Under the pieces are notes generated by a model that did no database searches, was not told the DNA's origin, and was given only the letters and a program-made list of their open reading frames with translations. DNA of 64,000 bases from Nocardia rhamnosiphila NBRC 108938 (GTDB taxonomy: Bacteria > Actinomycetota > Actinomycetes > Mycobacteriales > Mycobacteriaceae), in contig NZ_JOAJ01000008.1 of the NCBI RefSeq assembly GCF_000720425.1, positions 186,001 to 250,000 of the forward strand, read 5' to 3'. Of the stretch, positions 1-7,637 are shown piece after piece (the stretch's first letter is position 1; every line of letters starts with the position of its first letter). A program made the translations under genes and the position numbers.

Positions 1-215
1 GCAGGGCCAGCCGTTCTGAGCGCACTTCATCAGAAGTAGCCGAGAACACCGGAGGTGGGCACGGGAACCGCGCCTTGCACGATGTCACGTGGGGCGCGGT
101 TCACCGCCGAAACCCCGGGGCTCACCATGGGACTTTCGACAGTCTCGCCGACACCCGCGCCGGTAGGAGACAAATCTCCAAGTCGGTGAGTGGCGGCTCC
201 GCACATACTCCATTC

Positions 216-599
216 ATGAGCATCGAGCAGATCACCCCGAAACTGATCGTCGAGGGCGCCGACGCGGCGATCCGCTACTACACCGGCGTATTCGATGCCG
301 CTCTTCAGCAGCGGCACGAGGCGGACGGCAGGGTGGTGTTCGCCGCGCTCGAACTTTCGTGCGGAGCCGTATTCGAGGTGAAGGACGCCGACGAGTTCGA
401 TCACGACCCGCTGCGGCTCGGCGGGCGCGGACTTCTTCTCTCTGTGGTGTCGGCCGATCCGGACCGCCTCGCCCAACGGATGGCGGAGGCCGGCGGCGAG
501 ATCGTGTTCGAGGTGGCGGATCAGCCGTACGGCGCGCGCCAAGGGCGGGTGCGGGATCCGTTCGGTCACGAGTGGATCGTCGGGAGGCCGATCCCGTAG
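216..599 (+). CDS. VOC-family (glyoxalase/PhnB-like) protein
   Basis: A 127-residue single-domain protein of the vicinal oxygen chelate fold. It opens with the PhnB-like pattern ITPKLIVEGADAAIRYY and closes with YGARQGRVRDPFGHEWIVG, where the His-Glu near the C terminus is the usual metal-ligand or substrate end of the fold. The reading frame is open further upstream, but the ATG at 216 begins exactly at the family's normal N terminus, so I chose it. Such proteins include glyoxalase, bleomycin-resistance and PhnB-like members; substrate cannot be read from sequence. It is transcribed convergently with the hydrolase at 628-2010 and has no obvious partner. Confidence 0.85.
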   Translation: MSIEQITPKLIVEGADAAIRYYTGVFDAALQQRHEADGRVVFAALELSCGAVFEVKDADEFDHDPLRLGGRGLLLSVVSADPDRLAQRMAEAGGEIVFEVADQPYGARQGRVRDPFGHEWIVGRPIP

Positions 600-627
600 G
601 ACCGGGGGTGCGCGCAGGGCTGTGAAG

Positions 628-2010
628 TCAGGGAAGTAGCAGGCCCCAGTAGATCGCCCAGCACACGAACCCTGTTCCGCCGACGACCACTACCGCCCAT
701 CGGGTCCACGCCCCTTTCGACATTCCGGCCGGTGAGCGGGGCGTTCGCACAACGAGGTAGCCCAGCGCGACCACTGCGCACACGGCAACGATCTGCAATG
801 CCAGCCACGGCAGGGTGCGGCCGAAGAGTAGAGGGCCGAAGGAGGTCGCGCGGCTGGTGAGGATATAGCCGAGCTGGACGACCGCGCCGACGATGCCGAT
901 CACGGCCGTCGATATGAGTATGCGCGCGGGGCGCCGGTCCGGCAGCCGCCAGGCCCGGACCGTGCCGGTCAGCGCGTAGCCGCCGAACGCGAGCGCGATC
1001 ACGACCGTCAGCAGCAGGTTTGCGGGAGCCGATTCCCACCGGGCCACCGCTTCGAGGTCGCGCACCGGATGTCCTTGCACCGCAGGTGGATCGGCGCGCG
1101 GGAGGGAAGCCGAGCCGGGCAGCCCGTTGACCCACTCACCCATGAGTTCGCCGTATCCCGGCGCGAGGCCGGGCAGCTTGTCGAAGCCGTCGGTGGTCGG
1201 TTGCCCACTGTGCTGGGTGCCGGGCAGCGTGACCAGGGTGTAGTTCCTCTTCCCGGCGCGGTCGAACGCGGCCTGGAAACCGCGCAGGCTGTCACCCGGC
1301 GGGGTCAGCCGGTCCTTGTCGCCCCAGATGGCGAGGACCGGCTGCGTGATCTGTTCCAGCACCGGAATCGGGTCATAGTCGGCCTGCGCGAACAGCCCGG
1401 CGCCGACGAGCTGCCGGATCCCGTTGCGCGCCAGGATATCGACCATTGATCCGCGCACGCCCGCCGCGCCGAACCTGGTCTCGTTCGCCCAGGCCTGCTG
1501 CGCGGCCGGCGGCCCCGAGTTCGCGCCGATCGTGATCAGGAAGGCCGCGTCGGCCGATCGCGAAGCGGCGAGCGGCGCCACCCACCCGCCCTCGGACAAC
1601 CCCCACAGACCCACTCGGGCGGGATCGACCTCCGGTCGGCTCCGCAATGCGGCAAGACCTGCCAGCGCGTCGTCGGCCAGTAGCGAATAGTCGCGGTGCG
1701 CCGGTGTGTACCCCTCGGTCCGCTTGTCGTAGGCGAGCGCCACGATGCCCGCGCGGGCGAAAGCGTCGGCGGTGAGGTCGTAGTGGGCACTGCGGCCGTC
1801 GCCCGACCCGTGGACGAGGACGACGCCCGGCCGTCCGGCGGCGCCGGACGGCGCGTGGACGGTGCCGGTCGTCGTGGTGCCGTCGCCGCGAGTGAACGTG
1901 ATATCCACCGTGGTGGTGTCGTCTTGTGCGTGTGCGGGCGGTATTCCGTAGCAGACAGCGGCGATCACGGCGGCGGCGAAGAAAGCGATACGTCGAACGA
2001 TCGAAGACAT
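628..2010 (-). CDS. Secreted/membrane alpha/beta hydrolase with C-terminal membrane domain
   Basis: A 460-residue protein with an N-terminal signal peptide (about residues 1-29, ending AHA), a dienelactone-hydrolase/acyl-peptidase-like alpha/beta hydrolase domain (about 35-300) and a C-terminal region (about 330-460) with roughly four hydrophobic helices. The nucleophile elbow is GLSEGG (Ser139), the acid lies in WGDKDRL and the His in PGTQHSG, so the triad looks intact. Catalysis would be outside the membrane, anchored by the C-terminal helices; fusion to a helical bundle is not the usual form of the family. It starts 7 bp after the stop of the ArsR-type regulator at 2018-2599, so the two form one transcription unit. 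Substrate unknown. Confidence 0.85.
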   Translation of the reverse strand: MSSIVRRIAFFAAAVIAAVCYGIPPAHAQDDTTTVDITFTRGDGTTTTGTVHAPSGAAGRPGVVLVHGSGDGRSAHYDLTADAFARAGIVALAYDKRTEGYTPAHRDYSLLADDALAGLAALRSRPEVDPARVGLWGLSEGGWVAPLAASRSADAAFLITIGANSGPPAAQQAWANETRFGAAGVRGSMVDILARNGIRQLVGAGLFAQADYDPIPVLEQITQPVLAIWGDKDRLTPPGDSLRGFQAAFDRAGKRNYTLVTLPGTQHSGQPTTDGFDKLPGLAPGYGELMGEWVNGLPGSASLPRADPPAVQGHPVRDLEAVARWESAPANLLLTVVIALAFGGYALTGTVRAWRLPDRRPARILISTAVIGIVGAVVQLGYILTSRATSFGPLLFGRTLPWLALQIVAVCAVVALGYLVVRTPRSPAGMSKGAWTRWAVVVVGGTGFVCWAIYWGLLLP

Positions 2011-2017
2011 GGTGGGG

Positions 2018-2599
2018 CTACTGGGCCGAGGTGTCGCCGGGCGCCGGGAAGGCGAGGAAACGAGTCAGTACGCGGCGGGCGCCGGGCCGGCCCTGCCGGT
2101 GGGTCACTTGGAAACGCTTGAGCAGTGCCAGGTAATCCTCGAAGAATTCCTCGATTTCCGCGGGCGTCGCATAGACCGCTCCACGCGAGAAAGGCATGAT
2201 GTCCGCCCAGTCACCCAGCTCGGTGCGTCGAGCCTCGAACTGCTGGAACATCTCGATGTCCTCGGCGAGGTGCTGCGCGAACAGTCCTTCCAGTAGTTCG
2301 CGCACCTCTGGTGATCGTTCGCGGTCCATCCGGTACCGCAGATCCTTGGGCGGCGAACGCCACCACCGTTCCTTCCCCTTGGCCAGCTCCGGTGCCTCCT
2401 CGATGAATCCGTTCTCGGCCAGCTGTCGCAGGTGGTAGCTGGTAGCTCCGGTGTTCTCGCCGAGCAGGGCGCCGAGCGCGGTGGAGGTGGCCGGACCGTT
2501 TTCGGCGAGGGCGCGCAGGATGCGCTGGCGCAGCGGGTGCGCCAGCGCACGGAGAGCGGCCGGATCGGTGATCTCTCTGGGGGGTATCTCAGCGGGCAT
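2018..2599 (-). CDS. ArsR-type winged-helix transcriptional regulator
   Basis: A 193-residue helix-turn-helix regulator of the ArsR/HTH_20 type. The winged helix occupies about residues 12-90 (LRALAHPLRQRILRAL, then TGATSYHLRQLAENGFI as the recognition region). The remaining ~100 residues look like a helical ligand or dimerisation region; no metal-binding CxC motif is present, so a metal sensor is unlikely. The frame stays open to a GTG at 2653, but that extension would lie inside the 50-bp dyad at 2601-2650; the ATG at 2599 gives the family's normal N terminus. It precedes the hydrolase gene by 7 bp and probably controls both through that dyad (inference). Confidence 0.85.
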   Translation of the reverse strand: MPAEIPPREITDPAALRALAHPLRQRILRALAENGPATSTALGALLGENTGATSYHLRQLAENGFIEEAPELAKGKERWWRSPPKDLRYRMDRERSPEVRELLEGLFAQHLAEDIEMFQQFEARRTELGDWADIMPFSRGAVYATPAEIEEFFEDYLALLKRFQVTHRQGRPGARRVLTRFLAFPAPGDTSAQ

Positions 2600-2600
2600 G

Positions 2601-2650
2601 GTTACAGAATATCCTTTGCAAACTTTGGTTTGCAAAGATTTCTTTGTAAC
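2601..2650. promoter_or_regulatory. 50-bp dyad, probable operator of the ArsR-type regulator
   Basis: A symmetric element centred between 2625 and 2626. The inner part is a perfect 10-bp inverted repeat, CTTTGCAAAC (2614-2623) and GTTTGCAAAG (2628-2637) around TTTG; each arm also contains the self-palindrome TTTGCAAA. The outer arms GTTACA (2601-2606) and TGTAAC (2645-2650) share the same centre. Counting all 25 pairs, 20 match. It lies immediately upstream of the regulator start, which fits autorepression. Confidence 0.7.
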
Positions 2651-2686
2651 CACCCGGTGCGCGCCGGGCCGCCGGCTCCGGGCAGG

Positions 2687-3379
2687 TCAGGCCGGTACTC
2701 GGTCGCGGGTGAGGAAATCGTCGACGAAGCGCCCCGCCCGGTCTTCCAGCGCCGCGTAGTGGGCGTCCCGAGTAGAGCCGGTGAGCGCCTCGTCGAGCAG
2801 CAGATTGCCGTCTGCGTCCACCCGTTGCCGTTTCTCCTCCGCGCCCGGCAGCAGTCCCACCGAAGACTCGGCCAGGCCGCAGTAGTACGCGATACCGTCG
2901 TTGAGTTGCATGCCGAGTGACTGCTGCATGATGTCGACGACGCCGTCGTCGTCCGCCGCGCCGGCCAGGCCGAGCCACAGCATCCGTTTGCCCGCGAGCC
3001 GGGGTTTGCTGCGGCCGTAGGCGAATCCGTAGTTCCATACGCGGTCGATCCAGCCTTTGAGGATCGCCGGGACCTGCACCCAGTACACCGGGAACACCGC
3101 GACGATGACGTCGGCGGCGAGGACGCGCCGCATATGGTTCTCGACCTCCGGCGAGTACGTCTTCTCCCGATTTCCCCATTCCGGCAGGTCCGCGGCGTCC
3201 ATCCGGGGATCGAAGTTCTCGGCGTGCAGGTCGAGCAGGTCGATGCGGTAGCCCGCCGCGGTGAGCCGCTGGGCGGCGAGGTCGGCGATATGGGCGGTGA
3301 GCGAGTCGCGGCGCGGGTGGGCGACGACGACGAGGGCGGTGCGGGCGGTCGTGGCATCGTCGTTCGTGGTGTGCGACAC
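2687..3379 (-). CDS. NAD(P)H-dependent oxidoreductase, flavodoxin-like fold
   Basis: A 230-residue protein of the NQO1/MdaB/KefF-like family, which transfers hydride from NAD(P)H through bound FMN or FAD to quinones or other electrophiles. Visible signatures are VVAHPRRDSLT at the N terminus (phosphate-binding loop), FPVYWVQVPAILKGWIDRV (substrate/flavin face) and WNYGFAYG. The GTG at 3379 has GGAGG five bases upstream, a better site than the ATG at 3391, so I start there. The gene is divergent from the AraC regulator at 3512 with about 130 bp between them, the usual layout of a regulator and its target; the inducer is not evident. Confidence 0.85.
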   Translation of the reverse strand: MSHTTNDDATTARTALVVVAHPRRDSLTAHIADLAAQRLTAAGYRIDLLDLHAENFDPRMDAADLPEWGNREKTYSPEVENHMRRVLAADVIVAVFPVYWVQVPAILKGWIDRVWNYGFAYGRSKPRLAGKRMLWLGLAGAADDDGVVDIMQQSLGMQLNDGIAYYCGLAESSVGLLPGAEEKRQRVDADGNLLLDEALTGSTRDAHYAALEDRAGRFVDDFLTRDRVPA

Positions 3380-3511
3380 GGGATCCTCCATCTCGATCCG
3401 GCTCTCTCCGGATACTCGGTTGTGCGGTCTCATCTGATTCCACACCGCATACGGTGGACGATCTATGGGTAATGGTCTAAATCTGATAGGAGTTCGTCTA
3501 CCCTCGATGGG

Positions 3512-4447
3512 GTGGATCCATTGAGCACACTGCTGAGCGGTATCCGTGCCGAAGGCGCCGTACTCACCAACGCGGTGCTGGAAGCACCATGGAGTATCCG
3601 GTTCGCCGATCGCGCGCCGCTCACCATGATCACCGTGCTGCGTGGCGGGGGCACCCTGCTGCTGCCCGGTGGGATCGAGCGCCGGATCGTGGCCGGGGAC
3701 ACGGCCGTCGTGCGCGGCCCGGAACCGTTCCTTTTCGCCGACCACGCGGGCACGGTCGACCTGCCCCACGAACAGTACGAGATCGCCTGCTTCGCGCCGG
3801 ACGTGAAATGCGATGCCGCGCTGGACGACGGCCGCTGGGGCGACGACCTGGCCGGTGAGACCGCGCTGGTCGTCGGCGCCTACCGGGCCTCGGGCCGGCG
3901 CCACGAACGCCTGCTGCGCGCGGTGCCGCCGGTTCTGGTGGTCTCCGACGATGTGGAGGTGTGCGCCTGGATGGAGTCGGTGGCCACGGATGCGGTGCGA
4001 CGGCCGGCCGGTGCGCAGGCGTTGATGGACCGGCTGCTCGACTGGAGTCTGGTGTGCACGCTGCGTGATTGGTTCGACGGGCAGGACGCGGGCGCGCCGG
4101 GCTGGTACCGCGGGCCGGCCGATCCGGTGGTGGGGCCGGCGTTGGAGGCCATGCACGGAAAACCCGCCGCCGGGTGGACGGTCGCGTCGCTGGCCGCGGA
4201 AGCGGGTGTTTCGCGGGCCCTGTTCGCGCGGCGGTTCTCCGAGGTCATGGGGCAGTCGCCGTTGGCGTATCTCACCGAATGCCGGATGGACGAGGCGGAG
4301 GAACTGCTCACCGATCGCAGTCTGACGGTGGCGCAGGTGGCGAAGGCCGTGGGTTATGCGGACGCGTTCGGTTTCAGTGCCGCGTTCAAACGACATCGGG
4401 GTATCCGGCCGAGCGATTTCCGCACCACCGTCGATCTCGGCGCGTGA
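3512..4447 (+). CDS. AraC-family regulator with cupin sensory domain
   Basis: A 311-residue regulator: an N-terminal cupin-type sensor (about residues 10-190; LRGGGTLLLPGG and GDTAVVRGPEPF are the jelly-roll strands) and a C-terminal double helix-turn-helix (about 205-305). The second HTH shows the AraC signature TVAQVAKAVGYADAFGFSAA followed by FKRHRGIRPSDF. The start is a GTG; a TTG nine bases downstream is an alternative. It reads away from the flavodoxin-fold oxidoreductase at 2687-3379, which is the most likely target. The intervening 3380-3511 must hold both promoters; I could not fix them with confidence. Confidence 0.88.
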   Translation: MDPLSTLLSGIRAEGAVLTNAVLEAPWSIRFADRAPLTMITVLRGGGTLLLPGGIERRIVAGDTAVVRGPEPFLFADHAGTVDLPHEQYEIACFAPDVKCDAALDDGRWGDDLAGETALVVGAYRASGRRHERLLRAVPPVLVVSDDVEVCAWMESVATDAVRRPAGAQALMDRLLDWSLVCTLRDWFDGQDAGAPGWYRGPADPVVGPALEAMHGKPAAGWTVASLAAEAGVSRALFARRFSEVMGQSPLAYLTECRMDEAEELLTDRSLTVAQVAKAVGYADAFGFSAAFKRHRGIRPSDFRTTVDLGA

Positions 4448-4532
4448 ACTGCGTGTCGATCGCCCGGTCGGCGGGTACCGCCCGGGTGTGGAAGGGTCGG
4501 AGGATCCTTCCGAAGATCGCGAAAGGTTCGAT

Positions 4533-4964
4533 ATGCACAGCAATATCCGACATTTCGGCTTCGCCGCCCTGCTGAGTGCTCTGGGCGTCGCGGCAGCATA
4601 CGCGGCACCGGGTGCGGGAGCGGCCGTGACGGGAGTAAATGTCACCACCGGCCCGGAGGGACTGCGCTCCGGTTGCGCCTATACGGTCACGGCGACAGTC
4701 GATGCGCCGCCGTCGGAGGCCGGTGAGATCACCATCATCAGCAGCGGTGGTTCGGTTCCGGGTAACGGAGAGCGGCTGGGTCAGGCCGTTTATCACCCGG
4801 AGAACGGGACGGCGACCTTCGAATGGACGCCGAAATACGCCGGTCGCCAGAACATCATCGCCCAGCAGTTCACCCCGGGGCAGTACACATCGTCGAAGTA
4901 CATCGAAGTCGATGTGCGAGGGCCCGGGCTGAACACCGGCAGTTCGTGCGTGCCGCTGCCGTAG
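4533..4964 (+). CDS. Small secreted protein of unknown function
   Basis: A 143-residue exported protein that I do not recognise. A signal peptide covers about residues 1-31 (Arg in the n-region, hydrophobic AALLSALGVAAAYA core, Ala-rich cleavage zone). The mature part is Thr/Gly/Ser-rich with alternating hydrophobics, consistent with an Ig-like beta sandwich, and has two cysteines, in SGCAYTV and near the C terminus in GSSCVPLP, that could form a disulphide. The frame extends upstream to 4356 inside the araC gene, but only the ATG at 4533 gives a sensible signal peptide. Similar small secreted beta proteins are common in nocardiae; no function is inferred. Confidence 0.75.
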   Translation: MHSNIRHFGFAALLSALGVAAAYAAPGAGAAVTGVNVTTGPEGLRSGCAYTVTATVDAPPSEAGEITIISSGGSVPGNGERLGQAVYHPENGTATFEWTPKYAGRQNIIAQQFTPGQYTSSKYIEVDVRGPGLNTGSSCVPLP

Positions 4965-5059
4965 CCGGCCTGCGCTCCGCCGCCGGCGCGCACGAGCGGT
5001 AGGTTCGCCTCGGATCGGTGGGATCGGCCGGAACGCCGCCCACCGCTGCCGCGAACGGT

Positions 5060-6085
5060 CTACCGGGCGCCGATCGACTGTGCCAGAAAAGGCCAGGAGG
5101 TACGCAGGTCGTCTTCCCAGTAGCCCCACGAGTGGGTGCCGACCGGGCGATCGTCCAGCGTTACCGGGATATTCAGTGCGCGTAGCCGGTTGGCCAGGTT
5201 CACCGTGCAATACCGGATCGCCGCCTCGATCGGGCCGCCGAAGGCGAGCTGCACCGGAAGCGGGATCCGGCCCTCCTGTACGCGGCGATCGAAAGGTGTG
5301 TCGTGCGGGGCCGCCGGTACTCCGCTGCCGGTGCTGAGGTAGACCTGGGTGCCGCGCAGCCGGTCCGCATTGACCAGCGGATCGTTGGCCCGCCAGAGCG
5401 GTCCGTCCTGCGGACCCCACATGTTCTCGACGCTCTGCCCGCCGCCCCAGAGTTCCACGGTGAGCCGGACGAATTCGTGGCCGACCGGGTCGGAGGTCTG
5501 GGCGCAGCCGCTGTAGGAGGCCACGCTCTTCCAGTAGCCGGGTTCGGCGATGGCGAGATTGAGCACGGAGGTGCCGCTCATGGACACACCCGCGAGCGCA
5601 CGGTTGCCGTCGGCGCCGAGGAACTTCTCGATCACCGGCGGTAGTTCCTTGTTGAGGAAGGTCTGCCATTTGTTGCGGCCCAGAACTGCGTCGTCACGAA
5701 TCCAGTCCGTGTAGTAGGAGTTGCTGCCGCCGTACGGGGTGACGACATTGACATCCTTGCCGCGCAGGAACTCGAAGGCGTCGGTCTGCACATCCCATCC
5801 GCTCTCGTTCGGCCCGCCGCCCGAACCGTTGAGCAGATACAGCGTGGGCCGCGGTGTCGAACTGTCCGCGGCACGGATGACCTGGATCGGGATCGGCCGG
5901 TTCATCGCGGGGGAGAAGACCGTCACGGTCTGCTGCCGATCGTTCACGTTCGCCGCGGAGACCACGTGCGCCGCGTCCGGTGCCGTCGAGGCAGGTCCGG
6001 CCGTACCCACCAGCCCGGCGGTGGCCAGTACACCCGCCAGTCCCCAGCGCAGTGCGCTCATACGTGTCCATCGGCGTGCACTCAC
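5060..6085 (-). CDS. Secreted esterase, antigen 85/mycolyltransferase-like
   Basis: A 341-residue exported alpha/beta hydrolase of the esterase D/antigen 85 family. A signal peptide spans about residues 1-35. The segments SNSYYTDW, KWQTFLNKELPPVIEKFL and NRALAGVSMSGTSVLNLAI match the antigen 85 core; Ser170 is the likely nucleophile and HSWGYW near the C terminus supplies the His. In mycolate-producing actinobacteria these enzymes transfer mycolic acids between trehalose and arabinogalactan outside the membrane; whether this copy is a mycolyltransferase or another acyl esterase is inference. A second in-frame ATG at codon 9 could be the true start. It is a single gene, with nothing coupled to it. 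Confidence 0.82.
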   Translation of the reverse strand: MSARRWTRMSALRWGLAGVLATAGLVGTAGPASTAPDAAHVVSAANVNDRQQTVTVFSPAMNRPIPIQVIRAADSSTPRPTLYLLNGSGGGPNESGWDVQTDAFEFLRGKDVNVVTPYGGSNSYYTDWIRDDAVLGRNKWQTFLNKELPPVIEKFLGADGNRALAGVSMSGTSVLNLAIAEPGYWKSVASYSGCAQTSDPVGHEFVRLTVELWGGGQSVENMWGPQDGPLWRANDPLVNADRLRGTQVYLSTGSGVPAAPHDTPFDRRVQEGRIPLPVQLAFGGPIEAAIRYCTVNLANRLRALNIPVTLDDRPVGTHSWGYWEDDLRTSWPFLAQSIGAR

Positions 6086-6272
6086 AGTGGTGAACCTCTC
6101 GTGTACTCGTTATCGGCCGAGGTCCGAGACCTCGGCGCCGGGAACGGCGTCGAGAGAAGGTTCGTGTGGGTCGGGCAGGTGGTTTGGTCCACGGCCGGAC
6201 TATTTGCGGGCACGAGCGTGATCACGGCCGAAAGCCCGGCGTGAGCTGTCCGGTCCGGCGGCGCCTACGGCA

Positions 6273-6306
6273 CCGGGGCGGCGCGGAGAAATCCGCGCCG
6301 CCCCGG
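6273..6306 (-). terminator. Hairpin terminator candidate after ahpC-ahpD
   Basis: Perfect 15-bp GC stem (CCGGGGCGGCGCGGA, 6273-6287, with its complement at 6292-6306) closed by a four-base GAAA loop (TTTC on the minus strand). It lies 44 bp beyond the ahpD stop. There is no T-tract on the minus strand, as is common for actinobacterial hairpin terminators. Confidence 0.55.
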
Positions 6307-6349
6307 TATCGGGTCGATCGATGCGCCCCGCCGGGGCGGACCGGTGAAT

Positions 6350-6889
6350 CTAGACCGAAGCGGTCGCCAGCGCCTCGGTGGCCTGCACGGCCTGCCCGAC
6401 ACCGGCCACGATCGCCGCGGCGCGCAGCGCCTCGAAGATCACCTCGCGCGATACACCCGCCTCACGCAGCGTGTGCTCATGGGCTTCCAGGCAGTGCTGG
6501 CAGCCGTTGATCGAGGACACCGCGAACGACCAGAGTTCGAAATCGGCCTTGTCGACACCGGGGGCGCCGATGATCTGCATGCGCAGACCGGCCCGCAGAT
6601 CGTCGTACTTACCGTCCAGGAACGCCTTGCCCCGGTAGAACACATTGTTCATACCCATGATCGAGGCGGCGCCCAGCGCGGCGTTGTAGGCCTCGGCGGA
6701 CAGCACGTCGGCCGCTTCCTCGGCGATCTCCCGCAGGGTCGCCGTGGAGCGGGTCGCGGCGGCCGCGGCCAGCAGGGTGCCCCACAGCTGCTGCTCGTTG
6801 AGCACCGTCGTCCGCGATATGGACGACAGGTTGAGCTTGAGGTCCTTGGCGTACTCGGGGAGCGAGCCCTTCAGATTGTCGATACTCAC
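6350..6889 (-). CDS. ahpD: Alkylhydroperoxidase AhpD
   Basis: A 179-residue alkylhydroperoxidase/carboxymuconolactone-decarboxylase-fold protein. In mycobacteria AhpD reduces oxidised AhpC, receiving electrons from lipoylated SucB (DlaT) and lipoamide dehydrogenase; a sucB gene is present at 21741-23501 here. The active-site set is intact and numbered as in M. tuberculosis: Glu118, Cys130, Cys133 and His137 ([13 protein letters not shown]). The GTG start at 6889 has AAGGAG upstream with good spacing and gives the family's N terminus [15 protein letters not shown]; the longer upstream frame overlaps ahpC and is not used. It follows ahpC by 17 bp in one operon under probable OxyR control. Confidence 0.95.
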   Translation of the reverse strand: MSIDNLKGSLPEYAKDLKLNLSSISRTTVLNEQQLWGTLLAAAAATRSTATLREIAEEAADVLSAEAYNAALGAASIMGMNNVFYRGKAFLDGKYDDLRAGLRMQIIGAPGVDKADFELWSFAVSSINGCQHCLEAHEHTLREAGVSREVIFEALRAAAIVAGVGQAVQATEALATASV

Positions 6890-6906
6890 CGGTTCTCCTT
6901 CCGCTC

Positions 6907-7494
6907 TCAGACGCTCGCGGCCAGCAGTTCGCGCGCGTCGATGGTCGGGTCGCCCTTCTTCCAGTTGCAGGCGCACAGTTCGTCGGACTGCAGCGCGTCC
7001 AGCACGCGCAGTACCTCGTCGACATTGCGGCCGACCGAACCGGCGGTCACCGACACGAACTGGATCTCGTTGTTCGGGTCGACGATGAAGGTGGCGCGGT
7101 CGGCGACGCCGTCGGCATTGAGAACACCGGTGGCGGCAGCCAGTTCGCGCTTGAGGTCCGACAGGATGGGGAAGGGCAGCGTCTTCAGGTCCTCGTGCTG
7201 GGCCCGCCACTGGAAGTGCACGAACTCGTTGTCCACGGACGCGCCGAGGACCTGGGCGTCACGGTCGGCGAACTCCTCGTTCAGCTTGCCGAACGCGGCG
7301 ATCTCGGTCGGGCACACGAAGGTGAAGTCCTTCGGCCAGAAGAACACGATCCGCCACTTGCCCGCGTGATCGGCGCTGGTGACCCGGGTGAAATAGTCGT
7401 CCGGCTGCTGAGCGTCGACCTTGGACAAGTCACCACCGATCACCGCGGTGAGGTCGTAGGCGGGGAACTGGTCGCCGATGGTCAGCAGGGGCAT
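6907..7494 (-). CDS. ahpC: Alkyl hydroperoxide reductase AhpC (peroxiredoxin)
   Basis: A 195-residue peroxiredoxin of the AhpC/Prx1-like group, the same length as the mycobacterial enzyme. It reduces hydrogen peroxide, organic peroxides and peroxynitrite in the cytoplasm. The peroxidatic Cys61 is in DFTFVCPTE; Cys174 and Cys176 ([11 protein letters not shown]) are the resolving/AhpD-interacting residues, a three-cysteine arrangement typical of mycobacterial AhpC. The ATG at 7494 is the normal start. It is the first gene of the ahpC-ahpD operon and lies divergently from the oxyR-type gene at 7626, with candidate operators between them. Confidence 0.96.
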   Translation of the reverse strand: MPLLTIGDQFPAYDLTAVIGGDLSKVDAQQPDDYFTRVTSADHAGKWRIVFFWPKDFTFVCPTEIAAFGKLNEEFADRDAQVLGASVDNEFVHFQWRAQHEDLKTLPFPILSDLKRELAAATGVLNADGVADRATFIVDPNNEIQFVSVTAGSVGRNVDEVLRVLDALQSDELCACNWKKGDPTIDARELLAASV

Positions 7495-7571
7495 GCCCGA
7501 AACTCCTTCTTGTATCAGTGGTACCGGCCTGGTTGATTTCCAGCCGGTCAGGCGAAAGCTCGTAAGTAATC

Positions 7572-7589
7572 TTGCCGAATCACCGGCAA
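7572..7589. promoter_or_regulatory. Inverted repeat in ahpC-oxyR intergenic region
   Basis: TTGCCG (7572-7577) and CGGCAA (7584-7589) around AATCAC form a perfect 6-bp dyad between the divergent ahpC and oxyR genes. It is a candidate LysR-type binding site for OxyR. Confidence 0.45.
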
Positions 7590-7616
7590 AAGGCAAAAGT
7601 GATGAGTCGCACTAGA

Positions 7617-7637
7617 CTGATAGGCGTGCCCGATCAG
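7617..7637. promoter_or_regulatory. T-N11-A box (LysR-type) over the oxyR start
   Basis: CTGAT (7617-7621), eleven bases, then ATCAG (7633-7637): a perfect 5-bp dyad with the T-N11-A spacing of LysR-type operators. It overlaps the GTG at 7626, so if that is the start the site would support autorepression. Confidence 0.45.

Noticed and set aside
1..19. 3' end of an upstream plus-strand gene
   Set aside because: A stop codon occurs at 17-19 in one frame, but five codons are too few to support a gene call.
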